Source: Paramacrobiotus metropolitanus (lineage: Eukaryota; Tardigrada; Eutardigrada; Parachela; Macrobiotidae). From it: 23,630 nt of DNA. A program made the position numbers and the translations under genes. Below, piece by piece: positions 1 through 8,780 of the stretch. The stretch covers positions 1-23,630 of the forward strand of contig NW_026570644.1 of assembly GCF_019649055.1 (NCBI RefSeq), read 5' to 3'. Numbering within the stretch: the stretch's first letter is position 1; the number at the start of each line of letters is the position of its first letter. Under the pieces are notes generated by a model. The model saw nothing but the letters and a program-made list of their open reading frames with translations. It was not told the origin of the DNA and made no database searches.

Positions 1-277
1 TCTAACCAATTTCAGACTTACAGTGTATGTAGTGAAAATATCATAGTGTTAGGTCAGATGTGTAGTTATGATGTAGCACAAGCGCACGCATTGTGCCAGT
101 GAAAATAGTCGAAAGAGGTCGAAATCGGTATAATCTCTTCTTAAAAAATTTACTTAAAAATGAAAAATTATTAAGCAGTTTAGAAAATAACCTATTCATC
201 TTTTAAAAGGGTATTTTTCTTCTTCTTCAAAAATCCGTCAGCAGGTAACCAACACGCTAAACGCTCAAATTTCTTAC

Positions 278-1920
278 CGGTATAAGTCCATCTCGAAGCG
301 CCGCAATCATTAACCGCGAATACGATGCCATTTGTGCGCCGTAAACGGCCTCATAAGCCGTTCGCACGGCTGCTGCAGCATTCTGCAGCATAATACTTCT
401 GACTTTGATTAAATCCCAGTAGTTATCAATGTACGACGGAAGATAGTGGGAATGCTCGAAAAGATGGGGAACCGTACGCGGTGTTGCACTGTACTTTCCA
501 TGCTCTGAAACCAAAAAAAAGATCAGTATGAATACATACCTGATACCACAGTATCGTCATTCATGAACTCGGCAGAATAACTAAAAGTATTTCTATCAGT
601 TAATGCAACGATAAGCAGCGCGCAAATTTGGAAAAGCCGCGTACAATCGAAAGTGCTCTCAAGACATGTTAGGCAGCCAAGAAAAAATTTAGTAAACCAG
701 TAACGAAGCAAAACGAAATCCTTTTTCTGTAATACAATGAAAATCATCACGGAATTATTAAGGTTTTCATAGCCAACCGCCAGAAAATTTTATTTACGCT
801 AAAGCCCTTCAGTACCTTAATTTGGGTGCGAGCAAACTTAACAAAAGATGTATTAATGATGTGGATAAAGCTACGCTTACCCAGAGCATCCAGTGAAGAA
901 AAAACGCAGATTAAATTTAACTGAAATTTCAGCAGAACTTATATCCGGCAGTTGTCGATACGTGGCAATGCTTACTTTTAAAAAAATTCTGAAATTATTA
1001 ATAAAATTCAATCGAGATGATCGAATTCAATCGATATCAATAAAATTCAATCGATGTGTGTTATATCAAAAATTATTTAATATATGGCAAAGGATGTGCG
1101 TCTAACAGCTTGTACTGTATTATCGTCGAAAATTTAACACTAACCGGAAAACTGCAGCAGTTCCCTGGACGGTGCTGTCGCGGACAAACTGCGGACAGCG
1201 CTAAATCTTCCTCGCGGCAAAACACGATAATTCCCAGTGAAATCACTGGTGCAGGAAGACGAGGCCGTCTCCGAGCTGTATGCCTCGGGGCTTGGTGGAA
1301 GCGCTTCGGATGACAAGGCTGTCGATGCCACTGACACTACACACCAGTCAGCAGGTTTATTAGCAAGGTGCCAAGGATAGTACTGTAATACTGGCATGCG
1401 AACAGCAAGAAATTCAATCCACAATTAATGATCGGCATTTTTTTATAATAATCATTTTTTTCAGTAACTGGCATTCGGAAATCCATAATTTATCACTTAC
1501 CGGATCTGCGCTGAGGATATCCCACTTCGCGTGGATGCGATGCAGATCCCGTGAATTCTATCACTAAAATTCAATATCATTCTATACGTTCCATAACGTT
1601 TTTTGAGTGCAGATTCGAACATTTCTGGTCATGTCAGTAAAGCAGTGATCGAAAATTCGTAATATATCGAGGCATGCAGTGATTGCAGTCCTATCCCAAA
1701 AACCAAGAGAAAACGTGAAAACCTATGTACCAGACGATCGTGACGATGATGTTGATGTTCCAACAGACCCAGCATCACTACTCGATGAAGGCACGCACAG
1801 TGCCTCTCGCCGTCGGCGCTTGTACGGCAACCGCGAAAGATCTTCGTTCTCCGTGGCCGCGTCTGATGATAGAGGATCCGGAGGGGAACAAAAATCCCGC
1901 GGTTTCTTTCTGCTGCTCAT
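278..1920 (-). CDS. Nuclear-receptor-like gene NR-A, 5' part, no zinc-finger domain seen
   Basis: Four coding exons on the minus strand: 1920-1731, 1557-1501, 1336-1145 and 504-278. All have GT-AG borders and phases that join exactly, giving 222 codons; the gene then leaves the window on the left. Residues 1-147 are a Ser/Pro-rich, partly basic leader (KRRRR near residue 39, SSSRSS at the exon 1 end). Exon 4 (residues about 148-222) carries YIDNYWDLIKVRSIMLQ and MIAALRDGLIP, closely matching the third exon of NR-B at 17334-17112, which continues into a clear nuclear-receptor ligand-binding domain. The LBD assignment here is therefore by paralogy. No CxxC pairs of a receptor DNA-binding domain occur in these exons or in the gap up to the SMYD gene. 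The start at 1920 is the first Met giving the NR-B-like exon 1. The 57-bp exon 2 has no counterpart in NR-B. An exon further upstream cannot be excluded, but little room exists. Confidence 0.62.
1006..1054. repeat. Three ATTCAATCGA repeats in an NR-A intron
   Basis: The 10-mer ATTCAATCGA occurs at 1006, 1025 and 1045, spaced 19-20 bp, inside the 640-bp third intron of NR-A. The spacing suggests a short degenerate tandem array. The remainder of that intron (505-1144) is AT-rich, with no gene that I can support. Confidence 0.6.
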
Positions 1921-2383
1921 TTCTCCTTCACAAAGAAACAACGCAAATGATAAATCACTGCAGAACAAGGGTACACTGTATGTACAACGTAATACAGTGG
2001 CAGTCAAACATCATCGTAGCCAAAGAATTCATTCAAACCACAACATACATAATTTTAATACTCGAAATGGGCTTCGCGGCTTCGGTCTCCCACATCGAAG
2101 ATTCAAAAGCGCAGCGAAGGCACGTCAGAAAAAATGAAAATGTTGCAAAAGCGAAATTGTTTTTATTTTTCAGCTGTGTGGTGACTGGTCACTGTGGTGT
2201 TATAGCAATCGAGGCATGCGGATCACTCAGCGGATGTAACGTAACTGCCAACTGCTTCAGTTTCAACCGAATTATTTTAAGTATTCAAATCCGAGACCAC
2301 AAAATAAAATATCGCAAAGACACAAAGTAAAATATCGCAAACTTCATTAGAAATTTTGATTTTCCAAAACCGCCGCCCACTCA
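1921..2383. other. Intergenic gap between NR-A start and SMYD 3' end
   Basis: This is presumed NR-A 5' flank/leader and SMYD 3' UTR. A minus-strand AATAAA (TTTATT on plus, around 2163) lies about 220 bp past the SMYD stop and is a possible poly(A) signal. The long plus-strand ORFs at 1679-2330 overlap NR-A exon 1 antisense and have no recognisable domain. I see no zinc-finger coding in any frame. Confidence 0.4.
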
Positions 2384-4374
2384 TCAAAGACACAAAAATT
2401 TCGTGAGAGCCAACTTGACATCCTTGCAGTGGGCAGAGTTCGTTCCGTACGTCACAGCAAGAGTTTCGTAGGCATCTTTCAACAATCTCTCAGTCTCTGA
2501 CCGTGTCATTTTACAATCAGGCTGACATGTTGCTCTAGTGAAAACCACGACGGCTGTGAACAAGATGAACGATCTGAGCGGATCCACAACAGGAAGGAAT
2601 TTCCTACAAAATAACAGAAATCAATGATAAATCGTCATACTCGCACAAAAAAGTACTGACAAGTGTCTTGGTAGTTGGTACTTGGTAGCAATACTTGCAT
2701 CACAATTGTGAACTGTCTGCATATAAGCTTCTATAGGTAGGGCCATTTTTTAAATATGCCGATACTCTTGAAAAAATAATGTCAAATCGCGCATATCACT
2801 ACGCTTGCGCAGATTTGCACTAATTAAAATGATCAAAGTTAAAACATCGAAAAAACATCTAAAATCGTTAGTACCACGCGAAACCTTAGGATGTGCGTTC
2901 AGTGTACCCAAAACGGCTGCTGCATCTTTGCACGCTTCTCTTGAATTCAGATTAATAATAGTAGAAATACTTCTACGTACCGCGCAAAGGAAATAGCAGT
3001 CCTTAACATTTCGGCTCGCGACAAATACTCATCTGGAGCCCCACGGAAACAGAAGACAGTCAAAGCGGTCAAGATCGGATTACCGTCATGCATCAAGGAG
3101 CTGCACCGCTGCAACAGTTTCCAGTTTTCCACATCCGGATCCGCATCTGCCCCCTTTTCCAGAAGAGTGATAACTGTTTCCACCAGACGATCATATTGCT
3201 GCAATCGGTTAACGTGGTCAGGCGGGGCCGTGCCACAGGTCGGACAAGGGTCATCTGCGCGCTCGTCGCTGGGAATGGACTGTTTACAGTTGACATTGAG
3301 GCAGCGCAAGCCGAACTCTTCCGCATCCTAACGGGAATAAATGTTTTCATAAGCTTTAATAACGAGATATACAAAAACAAACAAATTGATCAAAGGAAAC
3401 TCAAAAATGGTGCACCATTGCCAAATTGGTTAAAAAAACAATACAATGAATACATACAGCCAAAAGTCTGTCATATTTGCTAATTATTGTAAATTATAAT
3501 TCAAGATGTGAGGACAGTTAGGAACTGAAAGTACGTTTGCAGTGTTTTGAGTGATCGTTTTTAAGCTGTCAGGATAAGAAGATGTGAAACCTCTTCCAGT
3601 TTCTACTCAGTTTTTAATTTCACCAATAACGACCTAATAATTAACAAATTTCCTTGATAACCAACGAATTCTTTTGTAAAGACTAACAGGTAACTATCTG
3701 TAAATTAAATTCACCAATTTTAATTTTACCTTCTCCGGCCTGCTGCATCTGGGGCAATCACAGTCAAAAAAGAACGTCTCTTTCAACACTGCTTGACGCT
3801 GCCGGGCCGGAAACATCCGCGGAATATAAGCGATCCGCACATCCGTCACACTGGAAATCTTCTGATTAGCCCGTATCGACTAACTTCTTCCCGAAGAATA
3901 TCTGGCTGGCATTCGGCTGGCAGGAATGATCGAAGCGCGAGCTCTGCAGATACACACCCTGCCCCACCACATCCATATCCTCATCCGTAATCATATACGC
4001 ATTGCAGCGGATACGTCCCAGCATCGCCACCACATCCGTCAATGAGATACTGGCCTCCCAGTAGGTGGGGGTGTGGAGATCGGTGAAAGAGAGGTAGTGG
4101 ATGAGCATCCGGTGGAGAAGTGCAGCGTACTCCATCGTCGCAGGTTGTTGTGAGAGTTCTTTGGAATGGGACTCCAGATCGTCGTATGTCCGGGATGGGA
4201 GAGAGAGACAGAAATTTCGGAGAGATTTTGGGGAGTGTGCAGTTTGAGGAGGATGCGGAGGGCCAGATGGAAATGATTCGGGGGACGGGTGCCTGAAGGC
4301 AGGCGCTTCCAGATGGAACACTCCAGTTTGTGAGAACCCACGCTTTTCCAGTCCGCTTTCTTTGAAGAAAAATT

Positions 4375-4555
4375 ATTACTTTTTAAAATTTCGAACTTTT
4401 AGATTTTTTAATCTAATTTAAAATTTTTTTGAAACAAATTTTGAATTTTTTCATCTTTTAAAAATTGAGAATTGTATTTGTTTTAAACAAAGTTAGAATT
4501 TTTCGATTTTTTATTTTTTTGAAACAGTTAAGAATTTTTTTCTAATGAATTTGTG
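4375..4555. repeat. Low-complexity AT-rich stretch in SMYD intron 1
   Basis: This is A/T homopolymer-rich sequence with irregular repeats of TTTTTTTGAAACA (near 4425 and 4515). It fills the 233-bp intron between the two MYND-encoding exons. No coding sequence is visible. Confidence 0.5.
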
Positions 4556-4748
4556 AACGTGAGGCGATAGTAGCGCGATAATCCGAATTTACCTGGCATT
4601 CTTTGGAGCAGTAATGCGCGAAACGGCATCCGGAGCAGCGCGAGGCCGTGGTCTTGCTGTTTTCGGAGAGATCCCCTGGCAAGCGACGCAAGCAACAGCT
4701 GCAGTGTGTTTCGCGTTTCTTGTCATCAACGGCGTACACCCAAGGCTC

Positions 4749-4807
4749 TTCCGTAATAATACAGTCTCCTTCGCCGATCTCCTTCCGTAATAATGCAATC
4801 TCCTTCG
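4749..4807. repeat. 25-bp direct repeat, 34-bp offset, in SMYD exon 1
   Basis: Positions 4749-4773 and 4783-4807 match at 23 of 25 bases. Both encode, in different frames, the same EGDCIITE segment of the SET N-terminus. The 34-bp offset is not a multiple of three, so the second copy shifts the reading frame. Confidence 0.75.
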
Positions 4808-5059
4808 TTTTCACCGGAACACTCACGGCGTTTGGCTTTCGCTGGTTTGGTTCGAGCGATGAATCCATTGCTTTCTGTGCAGTTTTTGCTGTTTCGGATA
4901 AGATCAGACACGAAGGAAGAGTGATTAGAGCCTATCTATAGTGCTACATGTGTAGAAGTACTTGGTGCATCCACTTCGAACAAAAAACAAACAAAACTCG
5001 AGAAATGCAATCAAATGCAAAACTCGAGCAATCTTTTTTCTTTCTGTAAACACAACAGC

Positions 5060-5332
5060 TTAAATTGATTTTTTGACATGTGCCATTGTGCCGTATCCTA
5101 TTCCAACTTCGGGTACGTAGGTCTGCAATAACCTGCGACCGCCCTGGTATGCAGGCTGCGTGGTCTTGCATGTTGCTTCTTCAATCTTCATGCAACTCCG
5201 AAGTTCTTCTGTTGCAACCATGCAAGTTTGATGGCAATTGACAAGTAAACAGTAGAAAGTAGAAACAGAAAGTATCAAAGTATTAATATATTTCTCCTGT
5301 AAATGTCCGCACAAAAACTTTTGCAGTTTCAA
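5060..5332 (-). CDS. Uncertain small ORF with a hydrophobic N-terminal segment
   Basis: An uninterrupted 90-codon minus-strand ORF. After a short leader, residues about 15-32 are hydrophobic (INTLILSVSTFYCLLVN), followed by a Cys-containing stretch (HQTCMVATEELRSC, EATCKT) and a basic tail with GGRR. This layout could be a small secreted peptide, but no family is recognised, there is no paralog in the window, and an ORF of this length occurs by chance in such sequence. It may be an exon of something larger or nothing at all. Confidence 0.2.
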   Translation of the reverse strand: MKLQKFLCGHLQEKYINTLILSVSTFYCLLVNCHQTCMVATEELRSCMKIEEATCKTTQPAYQGGRRLLQTYVPEVGIGYGTMAHVKKSI

Positions 5333-6221
5333 TAGCGATGTGTATGGATGGAATTTGAACTACTGTAAGCACGTTACGGAAGACTGTCGTCTGGTATACC
5401 GTATCCGTTACCTCAGCACTTGTGGCTGGAGCCTTGGTGCTTTGATGTGGAACTGGCGTCCCTGACTGTTTGTTTTCAGATTGTGCTCTATAATCTAGCC
5501 TCTCATTTTCGGCATTAATTTCGGGTCTGTAAATTTTTTCGGCGAAACAGCGGATTGTTCCCTGCTGCGTGGATCGCAGTCAGCTTCTAATTCACGGCGG
5601 GCGCTTGGCGGTCTTATCTAGCTGCGGTAATATTGGAGGTGAGTTTGAATTGGTTTGATGTTGCCTGTTTCTTGAAGCTAAAGCTGCGAAGCTGATCCCG
5701 TAAAGTACGGAAGGTAGAACTTGTACGTTAGCATGACTAGTAAATGTTGCGATACTTATAAGAGTTGTTAAAGTCAGTCACTTCTAACCCTTTTAAGTAC
5801 TTTGTACTGATTTTGATTCTTTAGTTGTTATTCAATGGTTTCCGATACTTAGCAGGTACATACATACCACACATATTGGGTAGCTTCTGATTGTCGCGTA
5901 GAGCGGTTAAGCTCATCATTGAGCAGTGCACCGCTTCGCCTACGGTTGTCCAAATTGATTTTGTTTTTCTGCTTGTAATCGTTCTTTTTTAAAAAAATTG
6001 CATTTTTTTGTTTAAGAAAAATGTATGCGATCTGTGAAGAGCGTTTCCCGGCACTAGCGATGCGCTTTCAGTGCCGTGATTGGCATGAATTCAATACTGC
6101 AATAGGAATAGATAAGGCTTATATCGATGAATTACAACGACCATAGAAGATTGATAAATCATGGATGTGACAGCTGACGGCTTTTTATATTTGCTGCGCT
6201 GCTGCAGGTGACGTTTGGGAA
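5333..6221. other. Upstream region of the bL33m gene
   Basis: No gene is recognised here. It contains the hairpin at 5897-5944 and, at 6175-6208, a likely splice acceptor (GCTGCTGCAG) just before the bL33m start, implying a 5' UTR intron. A GT-type donor in 5600-5650 (GGAGGTGAGT, near 5637) could pair with it, but this is only inferred. Confidence 0.3.
5897..5944. other. Nested 48-nt imperfect hairpin
   Basis: Three consecutive perfectly paired blocks share one axis: CGTAG (5897-5901) with CTACG (5940-5944), AGCGGT (5902-5907) with ACCGCT (5930-5935), and GCTCA (5911-5915) with TGAGC (5920-5924). They enclose a TCAT loop and are separated by small asymmetric internal loops. That makes 16 base pairs in 48 nt. 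The left arm resembles a tRNA A box, but no B box or cloverleaf is present. Confidence 0.6.
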
Positions 6222-6404
6222 ATGGCCAAATCCAAGGTGGTGATGGTGGTGCTGCGCTCCTTGGCCTCGGGATATCCCTCCACGGCCTTCCGCCCGCGAC
6301 TCGCCGACAAACTGGAACAGATACGCTGGGATCCCACGGTGCAGCAGCATGTACTGTTTCGGGAGGACAAAAAATTAAGATCCGTTAGAGAAAAGAAAGG
6401 ATGA
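6222..6404 (+). CDS. mRpL33: Mitochondrial ribosomal protein bL33m
   Basis: A 60-residue basic protein. It starts MAKSKVVMVVLRS, followed by AFRPRLADKLEQIRWDP and VQQHVLFREDKKLRS, matching the bL33 family pattern in which a K-rich start and an R-x-R-L-x-x-K-L motif precede YDP-x-V-x-x-x-VLF-x-E-x-KK. The length is normal for mitochondrial and bacterial L33 proteins. The product would be a component of the mitochondrial large ribosomal subunit. A splice acceptor (CTGCAG, ending near 6208) lies just upstream, so a 5' UTR exon, or a few extra in-frame N-terminal residues from an upstream exon, is possible; the Met at 6222 aligns with the conserved start. AATAAATAAATA at 6832-6843 is a candidate poly(A) signal. 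Confidence 0.85.
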   Translation: MAKSKVVMVVLRSLASGYPSTAFRPRLADKLEQIRWDPTVQQHVLFREDKKLRSVREKKG

Positions 6405-7550
6405 TACCGGAGTGTGTTAGGTTTTTATTGGGTGTTTTCTTGTGCAGTGCTTTGTATTAATATGTAGTTGAATATCGTTGTTGTTTTCGTCTTGCAGCTT
6501 ACAGCTGTTGGTGTGCCACTGTTCGGCTTTGCAATGGAAAGCGTGTTAAATAGGAAAAATGTCGTTCCGCGTGAGAAAATTTTGCTGTCCTTACCGCTGA
6601 TGTATTAAAAATACATGCGTGAGCCAGTGAGGAAATTTTGGTGTTGTAATGTTGTATCTGACGTGGCGTAAATATCTGAGTGGAAGAACAAAAATTTCGT
6701 TATTTTGGTTTATTTATAAAATTGCTATTTTTACTTACGTTCGTTAGGGAAAGGTCGTAAACGCTGATTCTTGCACCAAAGCAGATATCGAATCAATTTA
6801 GTATAGACTGAATCAGAAATCTAGCAGATTGAATAAATAAATCGTACAGAAGCTTTGCAATACTTTCTCATTATTAATTTTGGAAATATAACAAAACGGA
6901 AGCTTGACTACCAGAAATCTACTGTAGCGTAAGCAGATACAGTACGAGTACTTTTTCTGTCCACAAAATCGCTTTGCTGTGTCCACGGTACGTATTACTT
7001 ACGCATGCACATTTTGCACACTGTAATTATTTCCTATTTTTATGAATTTTTTATTGTGTTGTATGTGTAGGACATTGTCAGTTGACATTTCTTTCCATAT
7101 AATAATCAGTCCGAGATTGTCAACACAACGTCAGGGTAAGATTATTAGCTGGCAATTAACTGTCATGGATCCGCCGGTTAAAAGTGGGTAATGAACATAT
7201 CCGTGTACACCTACCTTACAATTACGTCACCCCACCGCCCGGCCGACTGTGTGCACCCTGCAGCTAAACACCGGAAACGAATCACCGCATCCTTATAATC
7301 ATGAACTCCTTCCGCTCATCCACATATAAGACCCCCGGTTCATCCGACGACACGGGAATTCCACTGCCACTCCAGAGCGCCAACGCCAAGTGGATTGATC
7401 GCGGCGTGATCGGTACGTGCTGTAGTGGTCCACACCAAAAGGTCAACTGCCAAATCAATCTCTGTATCCCAATCGGCAATATCCTGTCCCGTGTTTGGTA
7501 GTTAGTAATCCGAATACGGTGGAAAGTTTGTTCGGTGCCTCTTAGCTGAG
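6405..7550. other. Intergenic region between bL33m and the neuropeptide gene
   Basis: It holds the bL33m 3' UTR and then the presumed promoter and leader of the neuropeptide gene. Positions 7190-7500 are more GC-rich and carry short ORFs on both strands without recognisable domains. I see no other gene. Confidence 0.35.
7325..7330 (+). promoter_or_regulatory. Possible TATA box of the neuropeptide gene
   Basis: TATAAG lies in CACATATAAGACC, about 220 bp before the ATG at 7551, which would leave an untranslated leader near 190 nt. It is suggested only by the match and position. Confidence 0.2.
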
Positions 7551-8746
7551 ATGTTGCGATTCGTGCCGGTAAATTCCTGTGTGCTCTGTATGGCTGCGGG
7601 TGTGCTGTTGCTTATGACCTTTAACGATCGATCAGCTTGCCAATCTGTTCCGATAGCCAGTGGTGAACTCAGTGATTTTGTGGAACAGAACGACAACTTG
7701 GGCGAAGATTCGGCGCAAGTAAGCAATACGCATTCGACCAAGCGTAGTAACAAAAAACCTTCTTGATTAACCGTAATAGTAATACTTAATATAAATATTA
7801 CTAAATACAGATGCCTTAACCTGCGGTTCGTACCTAGTACCACACATTGCTAATTCGCGGGATCTAAAACGTTAATCAATCTTTTGTTAATTTGTTTCTC
7901 TTTATTATTATAATTTTATTTGCATTATATTTACATTAGTATCTTAACTACTATCTTTCCCAGTTTTCCAATTTATAACTGGACGTTGAACACTCTGTAG
8001 AGGCCATTTAATCTGCCTTGATTAATAATATTATATTTACTTTGAGCTTGAATGCCACTAATTTCGCTGGTGTAATTTTCCGGTACATGTCGGTAAAATT
8101 GATGTACTAAAAGTTCTTGTTGCAGTGTTATAATAAATAAATCACAGTCCACATACCTATAGCTGTACATATTGCATGTTCAGCTTAAGTAAATGTATGT
8201 ATGCGAAACGTAACACTGGAGAATTTAGTGAAATATAACAGCAGTGAATTTAAAGAAATGTAACAGTAGTGAATTTGCCCTTGTGTTAGAACAGGGCAAA
8301 TTCAAAATGGACTGTCCTTTTGAAAGTGCAAATTTGTTTGGCTTTATTTCCCGGAATATAATGATGGGGCAAATGCCGGTCGGGCATTTAAAGGTTGCAG
8401 TTGATTAGACCACGTGTTGCACCGTGATTAAAAGGATTTCGTTGTACAGGCCAACGAACCGCTCACACCGGCGCTGAATCACTGGTTAGGTGCCGGTGCC
8501 GCGCTGGCCGCTAATGATCCGGAGGATCCTCACAACTTGGCAAAGCGCATCAACAGCGGCTGGGGTCCCAGTATCACATACTACGGCGCCTGGCGCATTC
8601 CGCCGACGGAGATGCTAATCTATAACAGCACCCGTTCCCTTTTTAAAGGTCGTCCGGGATCCAAACTCTGCTACATTAGCCCCATTGCCTGCTTTGGGCG
8701 CCGGATACAGACCAGACTGGGTGTGCTGAGCGCCGACAATTCATAG
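7551..8746 (+). CDS. AstC: Allatostatin-C-like (PISCF-type) neuropeptide precursor
   Basis: Two coding exons, 7551-7718 and 8450-8746, join in phase 0 (CAA|GTAAGC ... TTGTACAG|GCC) to give 154 aa. Residues 1-30 are a signal peptide with hydrophobic core VLCMAAGVLLLM. A Lys-Arg site lies at 88-89. Near the C-terminus, residues 120-141 contain KLCYISPIACF followed by GRR. The Cys130-Cys137 pair with six residues between, then Phe, is the hallmark of the allatostatin-C family (CY-x-N-P-I-S-CF), and the Pro-Ile are kept. GRR would provide dibasic cleavage and C-terminal amidation. Family members act through somatostatin/allatostatin-C-type receptors, in insects inhibiting juvenile hormone synthesis and muscle. 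Asn is replaced by Ser, and the N-terminal cleavage of the mature peptide is unclear (single basic residues K122, R124 and K128). A 13-residue tail follows the peptide. Confidence 0.8.
8221..8324. repeat. 25-bp tandem repeats and two hairpins in the neuropeptide intron
   Basis: Two 25-bp units (8221-8245, 8246-8270; each starts GAATTT and ends AGT) are followed by a third start at 8271 that becomes the left arm of a perfect 11-bp inverted repeat: GAATTTGCCCT (8271-8281) with AGGGCAAATTC (8293-8303), loop 11 nt. A second inverted repeat, TTCAAAA (8301-8307) with TTTTGAA (8318-8324), overlaps its end. All lie in the intron 7719-8449. Confidence 0.75.
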
Positions 8747-8780
8747 TAATTTAGGGACAATGAAAAATGCATCGACCATA

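Larger units (their letters stand above)
2384..4911 (-). pseudogene. SMYD-type SET/MYND lysine methyltransferase gene with multiple frame lesions
   Basis: Exons on the minus strand: about 4911 (or 4868)-4593, 4359-3730, 3327-2981, 2939-2885 and 2603-2384. Exon 1 holds the N-terminal SET part (EGDCIITEEPWVYAV) and most of the MYND zinc finger (CSCC, CSGC, HYCSKECQ). Exon 2 completes MYND (KADWKSVGSHKLEC), then carries the SET core with DHSCQPN in place of the usual NHSC, a SET Tyr (VRIAYIP), and post-SET DCDCPRC. Exon 3 continues with CLNVNCK and CPTCG and the helical C-terminal domain; later exons carry RLLKDAYETLAVTYG, typical of the SMYD C-terminal helices. SMYD proteins methylate lysines on histones and other proteins. 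Several lesions break the frame: a 25-bp sequence repeated at 34-bp offset in exon 1, two opposite shifts in exon 2, and a terminal exon in the wrong phase. Introns 1-3 have clean borders with matching phase. It is either a decayed paralog or a region of poor consensus; the duplication favours decay. Confidence 0.72.

Noticed and set aside
1679-2330. Plus-strand ORFs of 152 and 201 aa
   Set aside because: They lie antisense to NR-A exon 1 and its flank, overlap each other in different frames and show no domain; the minus reading has consistent splice phases.
5891-5950. Possible tRNA gene
   Set aside because: The left arm resembles an A box, but there is no B box (GGTTCGANTCC), no acceptor stem and the pairing is a single hairpin.
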